A stretch of DNA of 59,185 bases from the NCBI GenBank assembly GCA_033549345.1, contig JAWSUT010000022.1:1-59185 (forward strand), written 5' to 3'. Origin of the DNA: JAWSUT01 sp033549345 (GTDB taxonomy: Bacteria; Bacillota; Dethiobacteria; Dethiobacterales; Dethiobacteraceae). The notes beneath the pieces are model-generated. The model saw only the letters and a list, made by a program, of their open reading frames with translations, was not told the DNA's origin and made no database searches. Numbering within the stretch: position 1 is the stretch's first letter; the number at the start of each line of letters is the position of its first letter. Of the stretch, positions 1 through 8,753 are shown one piece after another. Made by a program: the position numbers and the translations under genes.

Positions 1-394
1 CCTCTCCCGGATCATACGACAACGGGATAAATGGTTTGCCCGGTTTATCCTTCAGGGTTGCAACAATTTCTCTGACGGTCGATTGTCCCCCGGCAAACCC
101 TTTCTCATCAACAAGCCGGTCATAGATTCTTTTGGCAGTGTGCTTCTGCTTTTTTACGCCATCCTCCTCGTCTTGATCAAGGCACTCCTGGATGAAGGCC
201 ATGACATCATCAGTAATCACATGCCGATGCCGACCGCTTATGCCTTGCCGTTCCCATGGTACATGGGAACCATCACAGTACTTTTTCACAGTGTTGCGGG
301 AGATACTAAGCTGTTTTGCAATCGCCCTCTGTGACATGCCATCATGCTCGTGTAAATGCCGGATTTTTTCGTAGAGTTCCACTTCTATTGACAC
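1..394 (-). CDS. istA: IS21-family transposase IstA, N-terminal part
   Basis: The reading frame runs off the left edge; about 131 codons are visible. The protein begins with an Sp-type helix-turn-helix of the IS21 kind (a segment reading MSQRAIAKQLSISRNTVKKY, roughly residues 15-35) that binds the element ends, followed by the linker that precedes the DDE integrase core; the core itself is outside the window. I chose a GTG start preceded by a G-rich ribosome site, giving an N terminus of SIEVELYEKI. Nothing in the visible part is broken, so the element may be active. Identification rests on the HTH and the gene order of IS21 ends. Confidence 0.8.
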   Translation of the reverse strand, partial: MSIEVELYEKIRHLHEHDGMSQRAIAKQLSISRNTVKKYCDGSHVPWERQGISGRHRHVITDDVMAFIQECLDQDEEDGVKKQKHTAKRIYDRLVDEKGFAGGQSTVREIVATLKDKPGKPFIPLSYDPGE

Positions 395-457
395 CCTCTC
401 GCCCCCCGTAATTCAGTAGTCATACATTCTGAATTATACAGGGTTTTGTAGTCGAAG

Positions 458-503
458 TGGCTCACTTTTTTCCTGGCGTTTTCATGAAAAATGGCTCACT
501 TTT
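458..503 (-). repeat. IS21 internal terminal repeats
   Basis: The 12-base sequence TGGCTCACTTTT occurs twice as a direct repeat 34 bases apart (458-469 and 492-503) between the istA start and the outer end of the element. IS21 elements carry such multiple internal repeats next to their termini as transposase-binding sites. On the minus strand the copies read as AAAAGTGAGCCA. Confidence 0.7.
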
Positions 504-510
504 ATTCTAG

Positions 511-636
511 CAAATATATAGTCGGGACAGTACCATAGGATATTTTCGAGCAACGGACTTGTATGGAGAAATGCCAAAGACACCAGAGGAAGCTATAGCA
601 CAGCAGAGTAGAGTAAAAATGCGTTCTATTCCATAA
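511..636 (+). pseudogene. ORF tail truncated by the IS21 insertion
   Basis: A frame open from inside the element end to a TAA stop encodes a polar peptide containing the segments LYGEMPKTPEEAIAQQ and VKMRSIP. It has no start codon with a ribosome site and looks like the C-terminal end of a gene whose upstream part was removed or displaced by the IS. I do not recognise the family. It could also be a chance frame, as it is only about 40 codons long. Confidence 0.35.
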
Positions 637-955
637 CGGAAAGACTGTAATAGGTGAATTTATCATTGGTAAGTGAACCAAACATATTTACCCAAGCAAA
701 TGAAAAGCAAGAGCCTTGCATTGTTATATGAATGCTAGGCTCTTGCTAGTTAGTGATAGAAATCATATCAAATTATCTTGCGATTTACTATGCCAGTTGT
801 AATGCTTGCACCTCAAAACGGAACCCGTTAGCAGGATACAGGGGTTGCCTGCATGTAGCTGCGGGATTCTGGAATGACTTTATTCTCACAGAGTCAACTT
901 TATTATTTTGGGGTTAATTTGGGGGAGACATGGGGGTAAACAACAGTGTAATACC
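637..955. other. Non-coding stretch before glmS
   Basis: No gene is recognisable here. The stretch holds one strong inverted repeat (listed separately) and short open frames without ribosome sites. A minus-strand frame of about 40 codons around 790-900 has a protein-like composition but no start signal and no recognisable family, so it is not called. It may be debris left by mobile elements beside the IS21 copy. Confidence 0.5.
706..747. repeat. Inverted repeat with 16-base arms
   Basis: Arms AGCAAGAGCCTTGCAT and ATGCTAGGCTCTTGCT match at 15 of 16 positions around a 10-base loop. There is no T-run on either side, so it is not a convincing intrinsic terminator. It may be a terminator-like hairpin closing the truncated upstream ORF, or one end of a small mobile repeat. 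Confidence 0.6.
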
Positions 956-2782
956 CTACTCCACAGTTACGCTTTTGGCTAAATTCCTTGGTTTATCTAC
1001 GTCGCAGTCACGCATGACGGCAGTGAAGTAAGAAAGTAACTGCAGGGGGATGACGGAAAGGACCGGGGACAGAATGGGAAGTGTGGGAGGAATTTCGACG
1101 ACGGCATCCACTTCTTTAACGGTGTTTTCGTCTCCTTCGGTTACGATCGCCAGGACGTAAGCGTCACGGGCTTTGACTTCTTTGATGTTGCTCCACATCT
1201 TTTCATAGAGCCCCGGCTGGCTGGCCAGGGCGATGACCGGGATGTCTTCCGTGATTAAGGCCAGAGTGCCGTGTTTGAGCTCACCGGCGGCATAGGCTTC
1301 GGCGTGAATGTAGGAAATTTCTTTTAATTTGAGGGAACCTTCCAGGGCAACGGCATAATCCAGGCCGCGGCCAATAAAAAATGTGTCGTCCCACTTACTG
1401 ATGCGTTGGGCAAAGTCTTTAATGGACTCTTCCCTGTGAATGACACGGTCTACGTCTGCAGGGAGGTTCTGCAGAGCTTCGGTAATTTGGATGATCTCTT
1501 CTTCCGGAATCATTCCCGCTGTCTGGCCAAGCTGTATGGCCAGTAGGTAGAGAACAATCAGCTGGGTGGTATAGGCTTTGGTTGACGCCACGGCGATTTC
1601 CGGGCCTGCCCAGGTATAGAGGACACGGTCCGCTTCACGGGAGACGGTGCTGCCCACCACATTAGTGATGGCGACAACCTTACTCCCTTTCTCTTTGGCC
1701 AGGCGCATTGCCGCCAGTGTATCGGCTGTTTCACCTGACTGGCTGATGACAATGACCAGAGTGTCTTCACCAATTAAGGGGTCGCGGTAACGGAATTCTG
1801 AGGCGACATCCACTTCCACCGGCAGACGCAGGAGTTTTTCAAAGACATATTTTCCCACCAGGCCGGCATGGTAAGCTGTGCCGCAGGCAACCATCACGAC
1901 TTTGCGAATCTGCCAGATTTCATCTTCCGCCAGGTTCAACTGTGTGAGATTTACCAGACCGTCTACAGTGATACGGCCGCGCAGTGTTTCACGGATAGCT
2001 TTGGGCTGCTCGTGAATTTCTTTGAGCATGAAATGCTCGTAGCCTTCTTTTTCAGCGGCAATGGCGTCCCATTCAATCTGTTCAATTTGTTTATTCAGAG
2101 GAATACCTTCACCGTTTTCCACAGTAACCTTGTCGCGTGTGACAACGGCCAGTTCGCCATCATCGAGAATAATGGTTTTGCGGGTATATTTGAGAAGTGC
2201 CGGGATATCCGAGGCGATAAAGTTTTCGCCTTCCCCCAGGCCAATGACAAGCGGGCTGTCTTTACGGGCACAGATCAGACGGTCAGGGTCCCCGTCGCAC
2301 ATGACCACCAGGCCGTATGAACCCGTCACCTTCTCCAGTACCTTGCGGACAGCTTCTTTTAAGTCGCCTTCGAAGTAGTGTTCCACCAGATGGGCCAGGA
2401 CTTCCGTGTCGGTTTCGGACCGGAATGTATGGCCTGCTGAAGTCAGCCATTCCCGCAGATATTGATAGTTTTCAATAATTCCGTTATGGATGACCACATA
2501 TTTACCGGTGCAGTCGCTGTGAGGGTGCGCGTTAAGATCGGAAGGGCGTCCGTGGGTGGCCCACCGGGTGTGACCGATGCCAATGGTGCCATCCGGGAAT
2601 TTGTCCCCGACTTTTTCTTCCAGTTTGTTTAGGCGGCCCACCGACTTCATAACCTCCAGCTCTTTTGCGCTGAGAATTGCAATGCCTGCGGAGTCATACC
2701 CGCGATATTCCAGTTTACTTAGGCCTTCTATCAAAATGGGATAAGCTTTTTGTTCCCCGATATAACCAACAATACCACACAT
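956..2782 (-). CDS. glmS: Glutamine--fructose-6-phosphate aminotransferase (isomerizing)
   Basis: GlmS makes glucosamine-6-phosphate from fructose-6-phosphate and glutamine, the first committed step towards UDP-GlcNAc for cell wall. The 608-residue protein starts at MCGIVGYIG, so the Cys after Met is the N-terminal nucleophile; an upstream in-frame Met is rejected because it would bury that Cys and because a GAAAGGAGA ribosome site fits this start. A class II glutaminase domain (residues 1 to about 240) is followed by two SIS sugar-isomerase domains, and the C terminus ends in the family-typical DKPRNLAKSVTVE. It is last in the cdaA-cdaR-glmM-glmS order, separated from glmM by a glmS ribozyme that provides feedback control by the product. 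Confidence 0.98.
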   Translation of the reverse strand: MCGIVGYIGEQKAYPILIEGLSKLEYRGYDSAGIAILSAKELEVMKSVGRLNKLEEKVGDKFPDGTIGIGHTRWATHGRPSDLNAHPHSDCTGKYVVIHNGIIENYQYLREWLTSAGHTFRSETDTEVLAHLVEHYFEGDLKEAVRKVLEKVTGSYGLVVMCDGDPDRLICARKDSPLVIGLGEGENFIASDIPALLKYTRKTIILDDGELAVVTRDKVTVENGEGIPLNKQIEQIEWDAIAAEKEGYEHFMLKEIHEQPKAIRETLRGRITVDGLVNLTQLNLAEDEIWQIRKVVMVACGTAYHAGLVGKYVFEKLLRLPVEVDVASEFRYRDPLIGEDTLVIVISQSGETADTLAAMRLAKEKGSKVVAITNVVGSTVSREADRVLYTWAGPEIAVASTKAYTTQLIVLYLLAIQLGQTAGMIPEEEIIQITEALQNLPADVDRVIHREESIKDFAQRISKWDDTFFIGRGLDYAVALEGSLKLKEISYIHAEAYAAGELKHGTLALITEDIPVIALASQPGLYEKMWSNIKEVKARDAYVLAIVTEGDENTVKEVDAVVEIPPTLPILSPVLSVIPLQLLSYFTAVMRDCDVDKPRNLAKSVTVE

Positions 2783-2865
2783 TTTTGCTCTGTCTCCTTT
2801 CATGCCGTACGGATATCTGCCGCGCGGCCGTTCCTGTCATCTTCGTATAAAAGAAAACACCAAAA

Positions 2866-3010
2866 AGCCACTGAATCCCCTTTGTCCCGGTAATCACTTA
2901 CCGGTTTTGTAGGGACCCTTACGGCCGTGGCCCGGCCGGGAGGCATCCGCCGAAAAACTCGATAAACCTCCTCCTCGTCAACACGAATCACTTCGTGTTC
3001 TGGCGCTTTC
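2866..3010 (-). promoter_or_regulatory. glmS ribozyme (GlcN6P-activated self-cleaving riboswitch)
   Basis: The minus-strand RNA upstream of glmS carries the conserved blocks of this ribozyme class in order: AAGCGCCAGAAC at the cleavage site, GACGAGGAGG, TTTATCGAG, TTTTTCGGCGGATGCCTCCC, then a 3' domain ending in GGGGATTCAGTGGCT. By analogy to characterised members, cleavage would fall between A at 3007 and G at 3006. Glucosamine-6-phosphate acts as cofactor, so glmS mRNA is destroyed when product is abundant. The ribozyme fills the gap between glmM and glmS and ends about 85 bases before the glmS start. Recognition is by sequence motif; the full fold was not computed. Confidence 0.95.
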
Positions 3011-3038
3011 TATGCAGTTGTGGGCATGCATCCCTCCT

Positions 3039-4382
3039 TTAAGCGAGTTCTTCTTTAATGACGTCTGCCAACCTGTTAGCCATTATATGCAGTTCATCCT
3101 CGTTTTGTCCCTCCATCATCACACGGATCAGAGGTTCGGTACCTGAGGGCCTGACCAGCAAACGTCCCTTGCCGGAAAGTTCTTCTTCACATTCACTAAT
3201 GGCAGCCAGAATGCGGGGATTGGTATCCCAGCCGTCCCGGCGGCCGACATGGCAGTTGACCAATACCTGGGGATAGCGGGTAAAGGATGAGGCGAGGCTG
3301 GAGAGCGTCTGCTTCTTCTCTGCCAGCACAGCCATAACCTGCAGTGCAGTCAGAATGCCATCACCCGTGGTATTGTAGTCCAGAAGGATAATATGGCCGG
3401 ATTGCTCGCCGCCCAGGCTATGATTGCCGGCAAGCATCTCTTCCAGAACATACCGGTCACCCACCTTGGTGCGCAAAAGACGGAATTGCCCGGCTTCGGC
3501 AGCTTTCTCCAGACCCAGGTTGCTCATCACGGTGGCTACGACGGTGTCATTTCGCAACTGCCCCTTATCCTTTAGGGCCTGTGCCAGAACGGTCATAATG
3601 GCATCACCGTCGACCAGTTGGCCATTTTCATCGACGGCCAGGACGCGGTCTGCATCGCCGTCGAAGGTAAAACCAAGATCGGCACCACGTTCCCGGACAG
3701 CCTGCATGACAGGCTCGGGGTGTGTGGAGCCGCAGTTATTGTTAATATTGATGCCGTCAGGCGCATAGTGCATGGTAAACACATCCGCGCCCAGAGCACG
3801 GAATGCCTTGGGTGCCAGACGGAAGGAAGCGCCGTTGGCGCAGTCAAGAACCACCCGGAGGCCTTTGAAGGGTGACGGTACTGTGGAGAGCAAATAGTCC
3901 AGATAACGGTCTTCTGCTGTTTCATCCTGATACACACGGCCAACCTTGTCTGCTTCCGGACGGGGGAGTGTATCATCGAGAGAAAAATAGAGATCCTCTA
4001 TTTCCGCTTCAACCTCATCCGCCAGTTTAAAACCTTTAGCGTTAAAAAATTTAATACCATTGTCCGGATAGGCATTGTGGGATGCGGAAATCATAACGCC
4101 GCCACAGCCCTTAAGCTGTTTTGTCAGATATGCGGCGGCAGGTGTGGAAATGACACCGGCTACGTAAACATCTGCGCCTGTGGATGTCAGGCCGGCAATC
4201 AGGGCCGCTTCCAGCATCGGGCCGGAAATACGGGTATCACGGGCCACAAGAAATGCTTTTATCTCTTCGCTGTTTTGTGAGAGAACGTGTGCGCCGATAC
4301 GCCCGATTTTAAAGACCAGCTCCGGCGTCAGTTCCCGGTTGGCCACACCGCGGATTCCGTCTGTGCCAAATAGCTTTCCCAT
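3039..4382 (-). CDS. glmM: Phosphoglucosamine mutase
   Basis: GlmM interconverts glucosamine-6-phosphate and glucosamine-1-phosphate, the step after GlmS. The 447-residue protein shows the complete alpha-D-phosphohexomutase layout: N-terminal FGTDGIRG, the phosphoserine loop ISASHN with the catalytic Ser at about residue 101, the metal-binding loop FDGDADR near residue 240, the sugar-binding GEQSGH, and the C-terminal phosphate-binding RPSGTEP. Length equals that of characterised GlmM. It follows cdaR and precedes the ribozyme. In several Firmicutes GlmM binds and inhibits CdaA, which would explain the conserved gene neighbourhood; that interaction is inferred here. Confidence 0.98.
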   Translation of the reverse strand: MGKLFGTDGIRGVANRELTPELVFKIGRIGAHVLSQNSEEIKAFLVARDTRISGPMLEAALIAGLTSTGADVYVAGVISTPAAAYLTKQLKGCGGVMISASHNAYPDNGIKFFNAKGFKLADEVEAEIEDLYFSLDDTLPRPEADKVGRVYQDETAEDRYLDYLLSTVPSPFKGLRVVLDCANGASFRLAPKAFRALGADVFTMHYAPDGININNNCGSTHPEPVMQAVRERGADLGFTFDGDADRVLAVDENGQLVDGDAIMTVLAQALKDKGQLRNDTVVATVMSNLGLEKAAEAGQFRLLRTKVGDRYVLEEMLAGNHSLGGEQSGHIILLDYNTTGDGILTALQVMAVLAEKKQTLSSLASSFTRYPQVLVNCHVGRRDGWDTNPRILAAISECEEELSGKGRLLVRPSGTEPLIRVMMEGQNEDELHIMANRLADVIKEELA

Positions 4383-4441
4383 AGGCTGCTCCTTCCTGAC
4401 AAACTACTATAGTATAGCATACCCTTTGCTTCCTGACAATG

Positions 4442-5374
4442 CTACTCTGCGGCAATAATAATCTCTATACTGACTGTGCCGGAATGGAGAATCTGTGCTT
4501 CGTCCGGGCTAATAAGCAGCATTTCAACAGTTACGGTTTCTGTAACGTCAGCAATATTTACCGGGCCTGTGAGAACTTCTTCGATGCCTGCCAGGTCCTC
4601 TTCCCGGCCCTGTACTGTTACCGTGGACGGATTGACATTCACCTGCTGAACCTGGTATCCTTCAGCCGGTTCCCCTAACAAAGGTACCCGGATAGGAACA
4701 CGCTTCTGGGGTTCGGAAAACGGAATAAGAACTTCCACCATGTCGGGGTTCACCGTTACATCTGTCAGTTCACGGCCCACTGCATCTACAACCTTTAAGG
4801 GCACAACCTGCACGCGGTCACTCTCGGCTCCGTCAATATTCACAACCGCCCTGACACTGTCCACAGAGTTGACCAGTGAACGGGGGCCGCGGACAAAAAC
4901 GGAGTCGGGGAGAATTCTTGGGTCACCCATTACATAGCCGTCGGCGGGCGCACCGATTATTTCCAGAGTTACAGGCTTTTGCGGAGACTCAACACCCTCC
5001 AGCTCGACGATAACCTGCTGCGGCTCGATGGACATCACGCGCACTCCCCGGGGAACTTCCACCTGGGGGGTAATATTGTGCCGTCCCTCTTCCAGGCCGC
5101 GCAGATCCACAAAAACGTTCATATTTTGCGGTGTCAGTGAATCCAGGACATCGGGCCGTCCCCGTAAAGACACATCCACTTCATCGGGAATATCCATCAG
5201 TGCCCGCCCTTCTTCCAGGTTATGCCAGGCCAGAGGCACATTTCTGTATGGCCGCGTCTCATCAGGCACACCGGCCTGCATCACATCACTGGTCACATAG
5301 ACCCAGAGCATCAGTGCCAGGAAAAAAGCAAACACTTTAACGGCTGTATTGTTCTTAAGGAGACGCTCCATCAT
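4442..5374 (-). CDS. cdaR: CdaA regulatory protein CdaR (YbbR-domain)
   Basis: This is a membrane-anchored extracytoplasmic protein of 310 residues. A single N-terminal membrane helix (VKVFAFFLALMLWVYVTS) is followed by repeated YbbR beta-domains with recurrent VxVxGPxSLV-like motifs. The chosen ATG shares its first base with the cdaA stop region (ATGA overlap) and lies about ten bases after GGAGGT; a longer reading from further upstream is less likely. CdaR proteins bind CdaA in the membrane and modulate cyclic di-AMP synthesis. Translation is probably coupled to cdaA. Confidence 0.93.
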   Translation of the reverse strand: MMERLLKNNTAVKVFAFFLALMLWVYVTSDVMQAGVPDETRPYRNVPLAWHNLEEGRALMDIPDEVDVSLRGRPDVLDSLTPQNMNVFVDLRGLEEGRHNITPQVEVPRGVRVMSIEPQQVIVELEGVESPQKPVTLEIIGAPADGYVMGDPRILPDSVFVRGPRSLVNSVDSVRAVVNIDGAESDRVQVVPLKVVDAVGRELTDVTVNPDMVEVLIPFSEPQKRVPIRVPLLGEPAEGYQVQQVNVNPSTVTVQGREEDLAGIEEVLTGPVNIADVTETVTVEMLLISPDEAQILHSGTVSIEIIIAAE

Positions 5375-6195
5375 TGTCCGTTCGACCTCCATTGCCAGAA
5401 ACTTAACGTATTGGATGGTGGCTTGCAGAAATTAAGCAGCATCTGTTTGAGAGTTTTCTCGTCAAGATAACGTGTCAGTTTCCCGTTGTTGGTCAGTGAA
5501 ACCACGCCTGTCTCCTCAGAGACAATCACGGCGATGGCATCAGACTGTTCGGAAACGCCAAGTGCGGCCCGGTGACGGGTTCCCAGTTCTTTGCTCAGAT
5601 TGGGATTTTCGGTCAGAGGCAGGTAACAACCGGCTGCCATCATACGGTTGCCGCGAATAATAACAGCACCGTCATGCAGCGGACTGCGGGGTAAAAAGAT
5701 ATTAATCAACAGTTCGGCGGAAACTTGTCCGTCAATGGTAATCCCTGTTTCGATTAACTCGTTTAAGCCCGTTTCCCGCTCCAGAACAATCAGAGCGCCA
5801 AGCCGTTTTTTGACTAAGACCTGTATGGCTTTGATCAACTCATCAAGTGTAAGTTCAAAGTCTTTTTCACCGTAGAGATAACTGCTGCGGGTAAATATTT
5901 TGCCGCGGCCCAGCGTCTCCAGTGCACGACGGAGTTCGGGCTGAAACACAATGGGAATAGCCACCAAACCAAGGGTGAGGACGCGGGTCAAGAGCCAGTT
6001 AAAGCTTGTCAGGCCAAGGACACCGCTTAAGAGGGTGGCAAGGAGGAGTACAGCCAGTCCTTTAACCAACTGCTCCGCACGTGTACCGCGGATGACAACA
6101 ATTGCTTTGTAAAAAACAAAAGTGACGATGGCAATGTCCACAATGCTTCGCCAGTCCAGCAAAGCATTAAGCAGGTCAATAATAAGCTGCGGCAC
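5371..6195 (-). CDS. cdaA: Diadenylate cyclase CdaA
   Basis: CdaA condenses two ATP into the second messenger cyclic di-AMP, which controls potassium and osmolyte uptake and wall integrity in Firmicutes. The 274-residue protein has three membrane helices in its first about 90 residues and a DisA_N cyclase domain after residue 100, with the catalytic motifs DGA at 175-177 and RHR at 207-209 intact. The start is GTG behind GGAGGTGACGG. It is the first gene of the cdaA-cdaR-glmM-glmS cluster and overlaps cdaR by four bases. Confidence 0.96.
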   Translation of the reverse strand: MPQLIIDLLNALLDWRSIVDIAIVTFVFYKAIVVIRGTRAEQLVKGLAVLLLATLLSGVLGLTSFNWLLTRVLTLGLVAIPIVFQPELRRALETLGRGKIFTRSSYLYGEKDFELTLDELIKAIQVLVKKRLGALIVLERETGLNELIETGITIDGQVSAELLINIFLPRSPLHDGAVIIRGNRMMAAGCYLPLTENPNLSKELGTRHRAALGVSEQSDAIAVIVSEETGVVSLTNNGKLTRYLDEKTLKQMLLNFCKPPSNTLSFWQWRSNGQ

Positions 6196-6316
6196 CCCGT
6201 CACCTCCATTTACAGGTCGGATTAAAAATTAATATACACCATTCATTGATATTCGCTAAAAAATGTAAATACCCTGCCAGTTGCCGCTTCACAGAGTGTT
6301 TTTTTCCATATGAAAT

Positions 6317-6336
6317 GAAAACGGACTTACCGTTTC
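6317..6336 (-). terminator. Weak hairpin at the symporter stop codon
   Basis: On the minus strand GAAACGG, a five-base loop and CCGTTTTC form a small hairpin that includes the TAA stop of the symporter gene; a T-rich but interrupted tail follows. It may separate the symporter transcript from the cdaA operon downstream. Confidence 0.4.
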
Positions 6337-7682
6337 CGGAAATATTCACGGGTAAGTCCTACAATCACGCCGCTAAGCCCCCACAGGCCAATCAGGTTGG
6401 GTATAGCCATCAGGCCGTTTAGAGTATCGGCCAGGGCCCAGACAGTGCGCAGGCCGCCCACGGCGCCCACGGGAATGAGGGGAATCCAGATAAGCCGGTA
6501 GAGCAGGACAGAACGTGTTCCTGCCAGGTATTCAAAACACTTTTCACCGTAGAATGACCAGGCCACAAGAGTAGAAAAGGAAAAAAAGACAAGGCCGACG
6601 GCAACAATATATCCGCCGGGTCCGGGCAGACCCTGATTGAACGCTGCCGTTGTCAGGGCAGCCCCTTCCAGTCCCGTGGTCCAGACGCCTGTGACAAGAA
6701 TTGTTAAAGCAGTAATTGTGCATACCACATGGGTGTCAAAAAACACTTCAAAGATACCCCACAGACCCTGTCGGGCCGGATGGTCAGTCCGGGCGGTGGC
6801 GTGAGCGATGGAAGCACTGCCTAGTCCTGCTTCATTGGTAAAAATCCCGCGCGCCACGCCAAAACGAAGGGCCTGCAGGACGCCGGCGCCGGCAAAACCG
6901 CCGATGGCGGCACGGCCGGTAAACGCATTGCCGATGATGGCTGCAAAAGCCGCCGGGACTTCTGCCAGGGAAAGCAATATGATAATGAGAGCTCCGGCCA
7001 GGTAGAACGCGGCCATCAGCGGGACCAACTTTACTGTAATTGCTGCGACACGTTTAATTCCACCCAGGATAACCAGTGCTGTGGCTGCGGCCAATACCAG
7101 TCCGGTCAGAAGCGGCGGTACGGCAAAAGCCTGGTTGACGGCATCAGCCACAGAATTGGCCTGCACCATATTGCCGATGCCAAAAGCGGCCAGAGAGCCG
7201 AAAAGGGCAAACAGAACGGCCAGAAAACGCAGCTTCAGGCCGTATTCAAGAAAATACATCGGTCCACCCACAACCATTCCATCCGGGCGGGTCTGCCGGT
7301 AATGAACCGCCAGCAGCACTTCAGCATATTTTGTCACCATGCCAAAAAAAGCCGAGACCCACATCCAGAAGATGGCACCGGGGCCACCCAGGGTAATGGC
7401 TGTGGCCACCCCGGCGATATTCCCGGTCCCGATGGTGGCAGCAAGCGCTGTGGTCAGTGCCTGAAAGGGACTGATGTCGCCTTTACTGCTTTTATTTGGC
7501 CTGAGCAGGCCAAACACTGTCTCCTGCAGTACCTGGCCAAAACGCCTGACCTGGATGACGTTAGTTCGCAATGTAAGGTAAAAACCTGTGGAGAGAATTG
7601 CAATAATCATTACAGGGCCACCAACAAAAGTGTGCAGCCACTCGTTTACCGCTTGCAGCAAGCCTGTAATCAACAGAATCAT
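6327..7682 (-). CDS. Sodium:alanine/glycine symporter, AGCS family
   Basis: This 451-residue integral membrane protein imports small neutral amino acids (alanine, glycine, possibly glutamine) with sodium. It has about 10-11 hydrophobic segments and the AGCS signatures: the segment around GPGAIFWMWVSAFFGMVTKYAE, ALAATIGTGNIAGVATAI in the first third, and GIFTNEAGLGSASIAHA near residue 290. Length is normal. It lies upstream of cdaA on the same strand but is separated from it by about 130 bases and a weak terminator-like hairpin, so a shared transcript is uncertain. Exact amino acid specificity cannot be read from sequence. Confidence 0.92.
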   Translation of the reverse strand: MILLITGLLQAVNEWLHTFVGGPVMIIAILSTGFYLTLRTNVIQVRRFGQVLQETVFGLLRPNKSSKGDISPFQALTTALAATIGTGNIAGVATAITLGGPGAIFWMWVSAFFGMVTKYAEVLLAVHYRQTRPDGMVVGGPMYFLEYGLKLRFLAVLFALFGSLAAFGIGNMVQANSVADAVNQAFAVPPLLTGLVLAAATALVILGGIKRVAAITVKLVPLMAAFYLAGALIIILLSLAEVPAAFAAIIGNAFTGRAAIGGFAGAGVLQALRFGVARGIFTNEAGLGSASIAHATARTDHPARQGLWGIFEVFFDTHVVCTITALTILVTGVWTTGLEGAALTTAAFNQGLPGPGGYIVAVGLVFFSFSTLVAWSFYGEKCFEYLAGTRSVLLYRLIWIPLIPVGAVGGLRTVWALADTLNGLMAIPNLIGLWGLSGVIVGLTREYFRKR

Positions 7683-7744
7683 CCCCCTGTCCTTTGTCCT
7701 CTCAAATTAGTATGCCGCCGGAGGGGTAAAACATGATATGTTTT

Positions 7745-8737
7745 TCAGCTGATAAAACCGGCTGCCGATTTGCAGCGCGGGCAGGCATTTCCCTGCAGGC
7801 GGTTTTCAATACGATAGCCGCTCCGGTGAACCAGAAGCTCACCGCATTCCGGACAATAGGTATGTGCCGCATCACTGCCGGGCAGATTGCCAAGATAAAC
7901 ATAGTGAAGTTTCTCAGAGGCAATTTTCCTGACGGCCTCCATCACACCGACCGGTGTCGGTGGCAGGGTAAAACGGTGCTGGGGAAAATAACGGGAGAAA
8001 TGGACCGGTATAGCAGGGTTGATGTCCGCCACCCAGTCTGTAAACCGGCGAATGTCTTCCTCACTGTCATTTAACGTGGGAACTACCAGGTATGTCAGTT
8101 CCACATGTGTATCTCGCGCCGCCGTTTCCACGTAGCGCAATACCGGGTCAAGCCGGCCGGCGCAGTGTTCCCTGTAGTAATCATCGCGAAACGCTTTCAC
8201 ATCAATATTGAACGCATCAATCCAGGGCAGAAGTTCCTTAAGCGGTTCCTCATTTAAGAAACCGTTTGTGACCAAAACGTTCTTATATCCTTTTTCCCTG
8301 ACGAGCCGGGCTGCGTCAAGGACGTATTCAAACCACATCCCCGGTTCTGAGTAGGTGTAAGCGAGGCCGACGGGGTTTTTGTCCCTGTATTTTTCCAGCA
8401 AAGAAACCAATTGTGCCGGTTCAAGCCTTGTTGTTTCCAGGCCGGCGGTCTGACGTGCCAGATGCCAGTTTTGGCAAAAGCCGCAGCCCAGATTGCACCC
8501 CACCGTACCCACAGAGAAAATTTCACGTCCGGGGAAAAAATGATAAAGCGGTTTCTTCTCAACCGGGTCAATGGCCATCGCGGCACAGACACTGTAATTT
8601 AGTGTGTAGAACTTTCCGTCCCGTTCCTTTCTCACCCCGCAAAGACCCGTTTCCCCTTCTTTTAAACGGCAGAACTGCGGGCAGAGCAGGCAGCGGACAC
8701 CGGAATCTTTATTTTCATAATACATCGCTTCATGCAT
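7745..8737 (-). CDS. amrS: AmmeMemoRadiSam system radical SAM enzyme
   Basis: A 330-residue radical SAM protein of the family that co-occurs with Memo and AMMECR1 domains. The [4Fe-4S] site CNLGCGFC (CX3CX2C, residues 81-88) is intact. Before it is a Cys-rich segment (CLLCPQFC, then GLCGVR), and the C terminus carries a zinc-ribbon-like CPECGELL...CPRCKS. The start is ATG behind GGAGG, only 16 bases after the stop of the Memo-AMMECR1 gene, so the two form an operon. The longest open frame extends 120 codons further into the neighbour, but that part is an artefact. The substrate of this system is not established. Confidence 0.9.
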   Translation of the reverse strand: MHEAMYYENKDSGVRCLLCPQFCRLKEGETGLCGVRKERDGKFYTLNYSVCAAMAIDPVEKKPLYHFFPGREIFSVGTVGCNLGCGFCQNWHLARQTAGLETTRLEPAQLVSLLEKYRDKNPVGLAYTYSEPGMWFEYVLDAARLVREKGYKNVLVTNGFLNEEPLKELLPWIDAFNIDVKAFRDDYYREHCAGRLDPVLRYVETAARDTHVELTYLVVPTLNDSEEDIRRFTDWVADINPAIPVHFSRYFPQHRFTLPPTPVGVMEAVRKIASEKLHYVYLGNLPGSDAAHTYCPECGELLVHRSGYRIENRLQGNACPRCKSAAGFIS

Positions 8738-8753
8738 GGTTTTTCCTCCACGG

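Larger units (their letters stand above)
1..529 (-). mobile_element. IS21-family insertion sequence, partial (istA end)
   Basis: The left edge of the window lies inside an IS21-type element. It contains the start of an IstA transposase on the minus strand and, upstream of it, two copies of a short direct repeat followed by a terminus. The outer end is placed where the plus strand reads GTCGGGACA, so the element would finish in CA-3' (TG-5' on the other strand), as IS21 elements do, with repeated transposase-binding sites inside the end. IstB and the other end lie outside the window. No target duplication can be checked. The family is clear from the protein; the exact boundary is inferred. Confidence 0.75.

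Noticed and set aside
2800..2991. Short ORF upstream of glmS
   Set aside because: It lies within the glmS ribozyme; the sequence constraint is that of the RNA, not of a protein.
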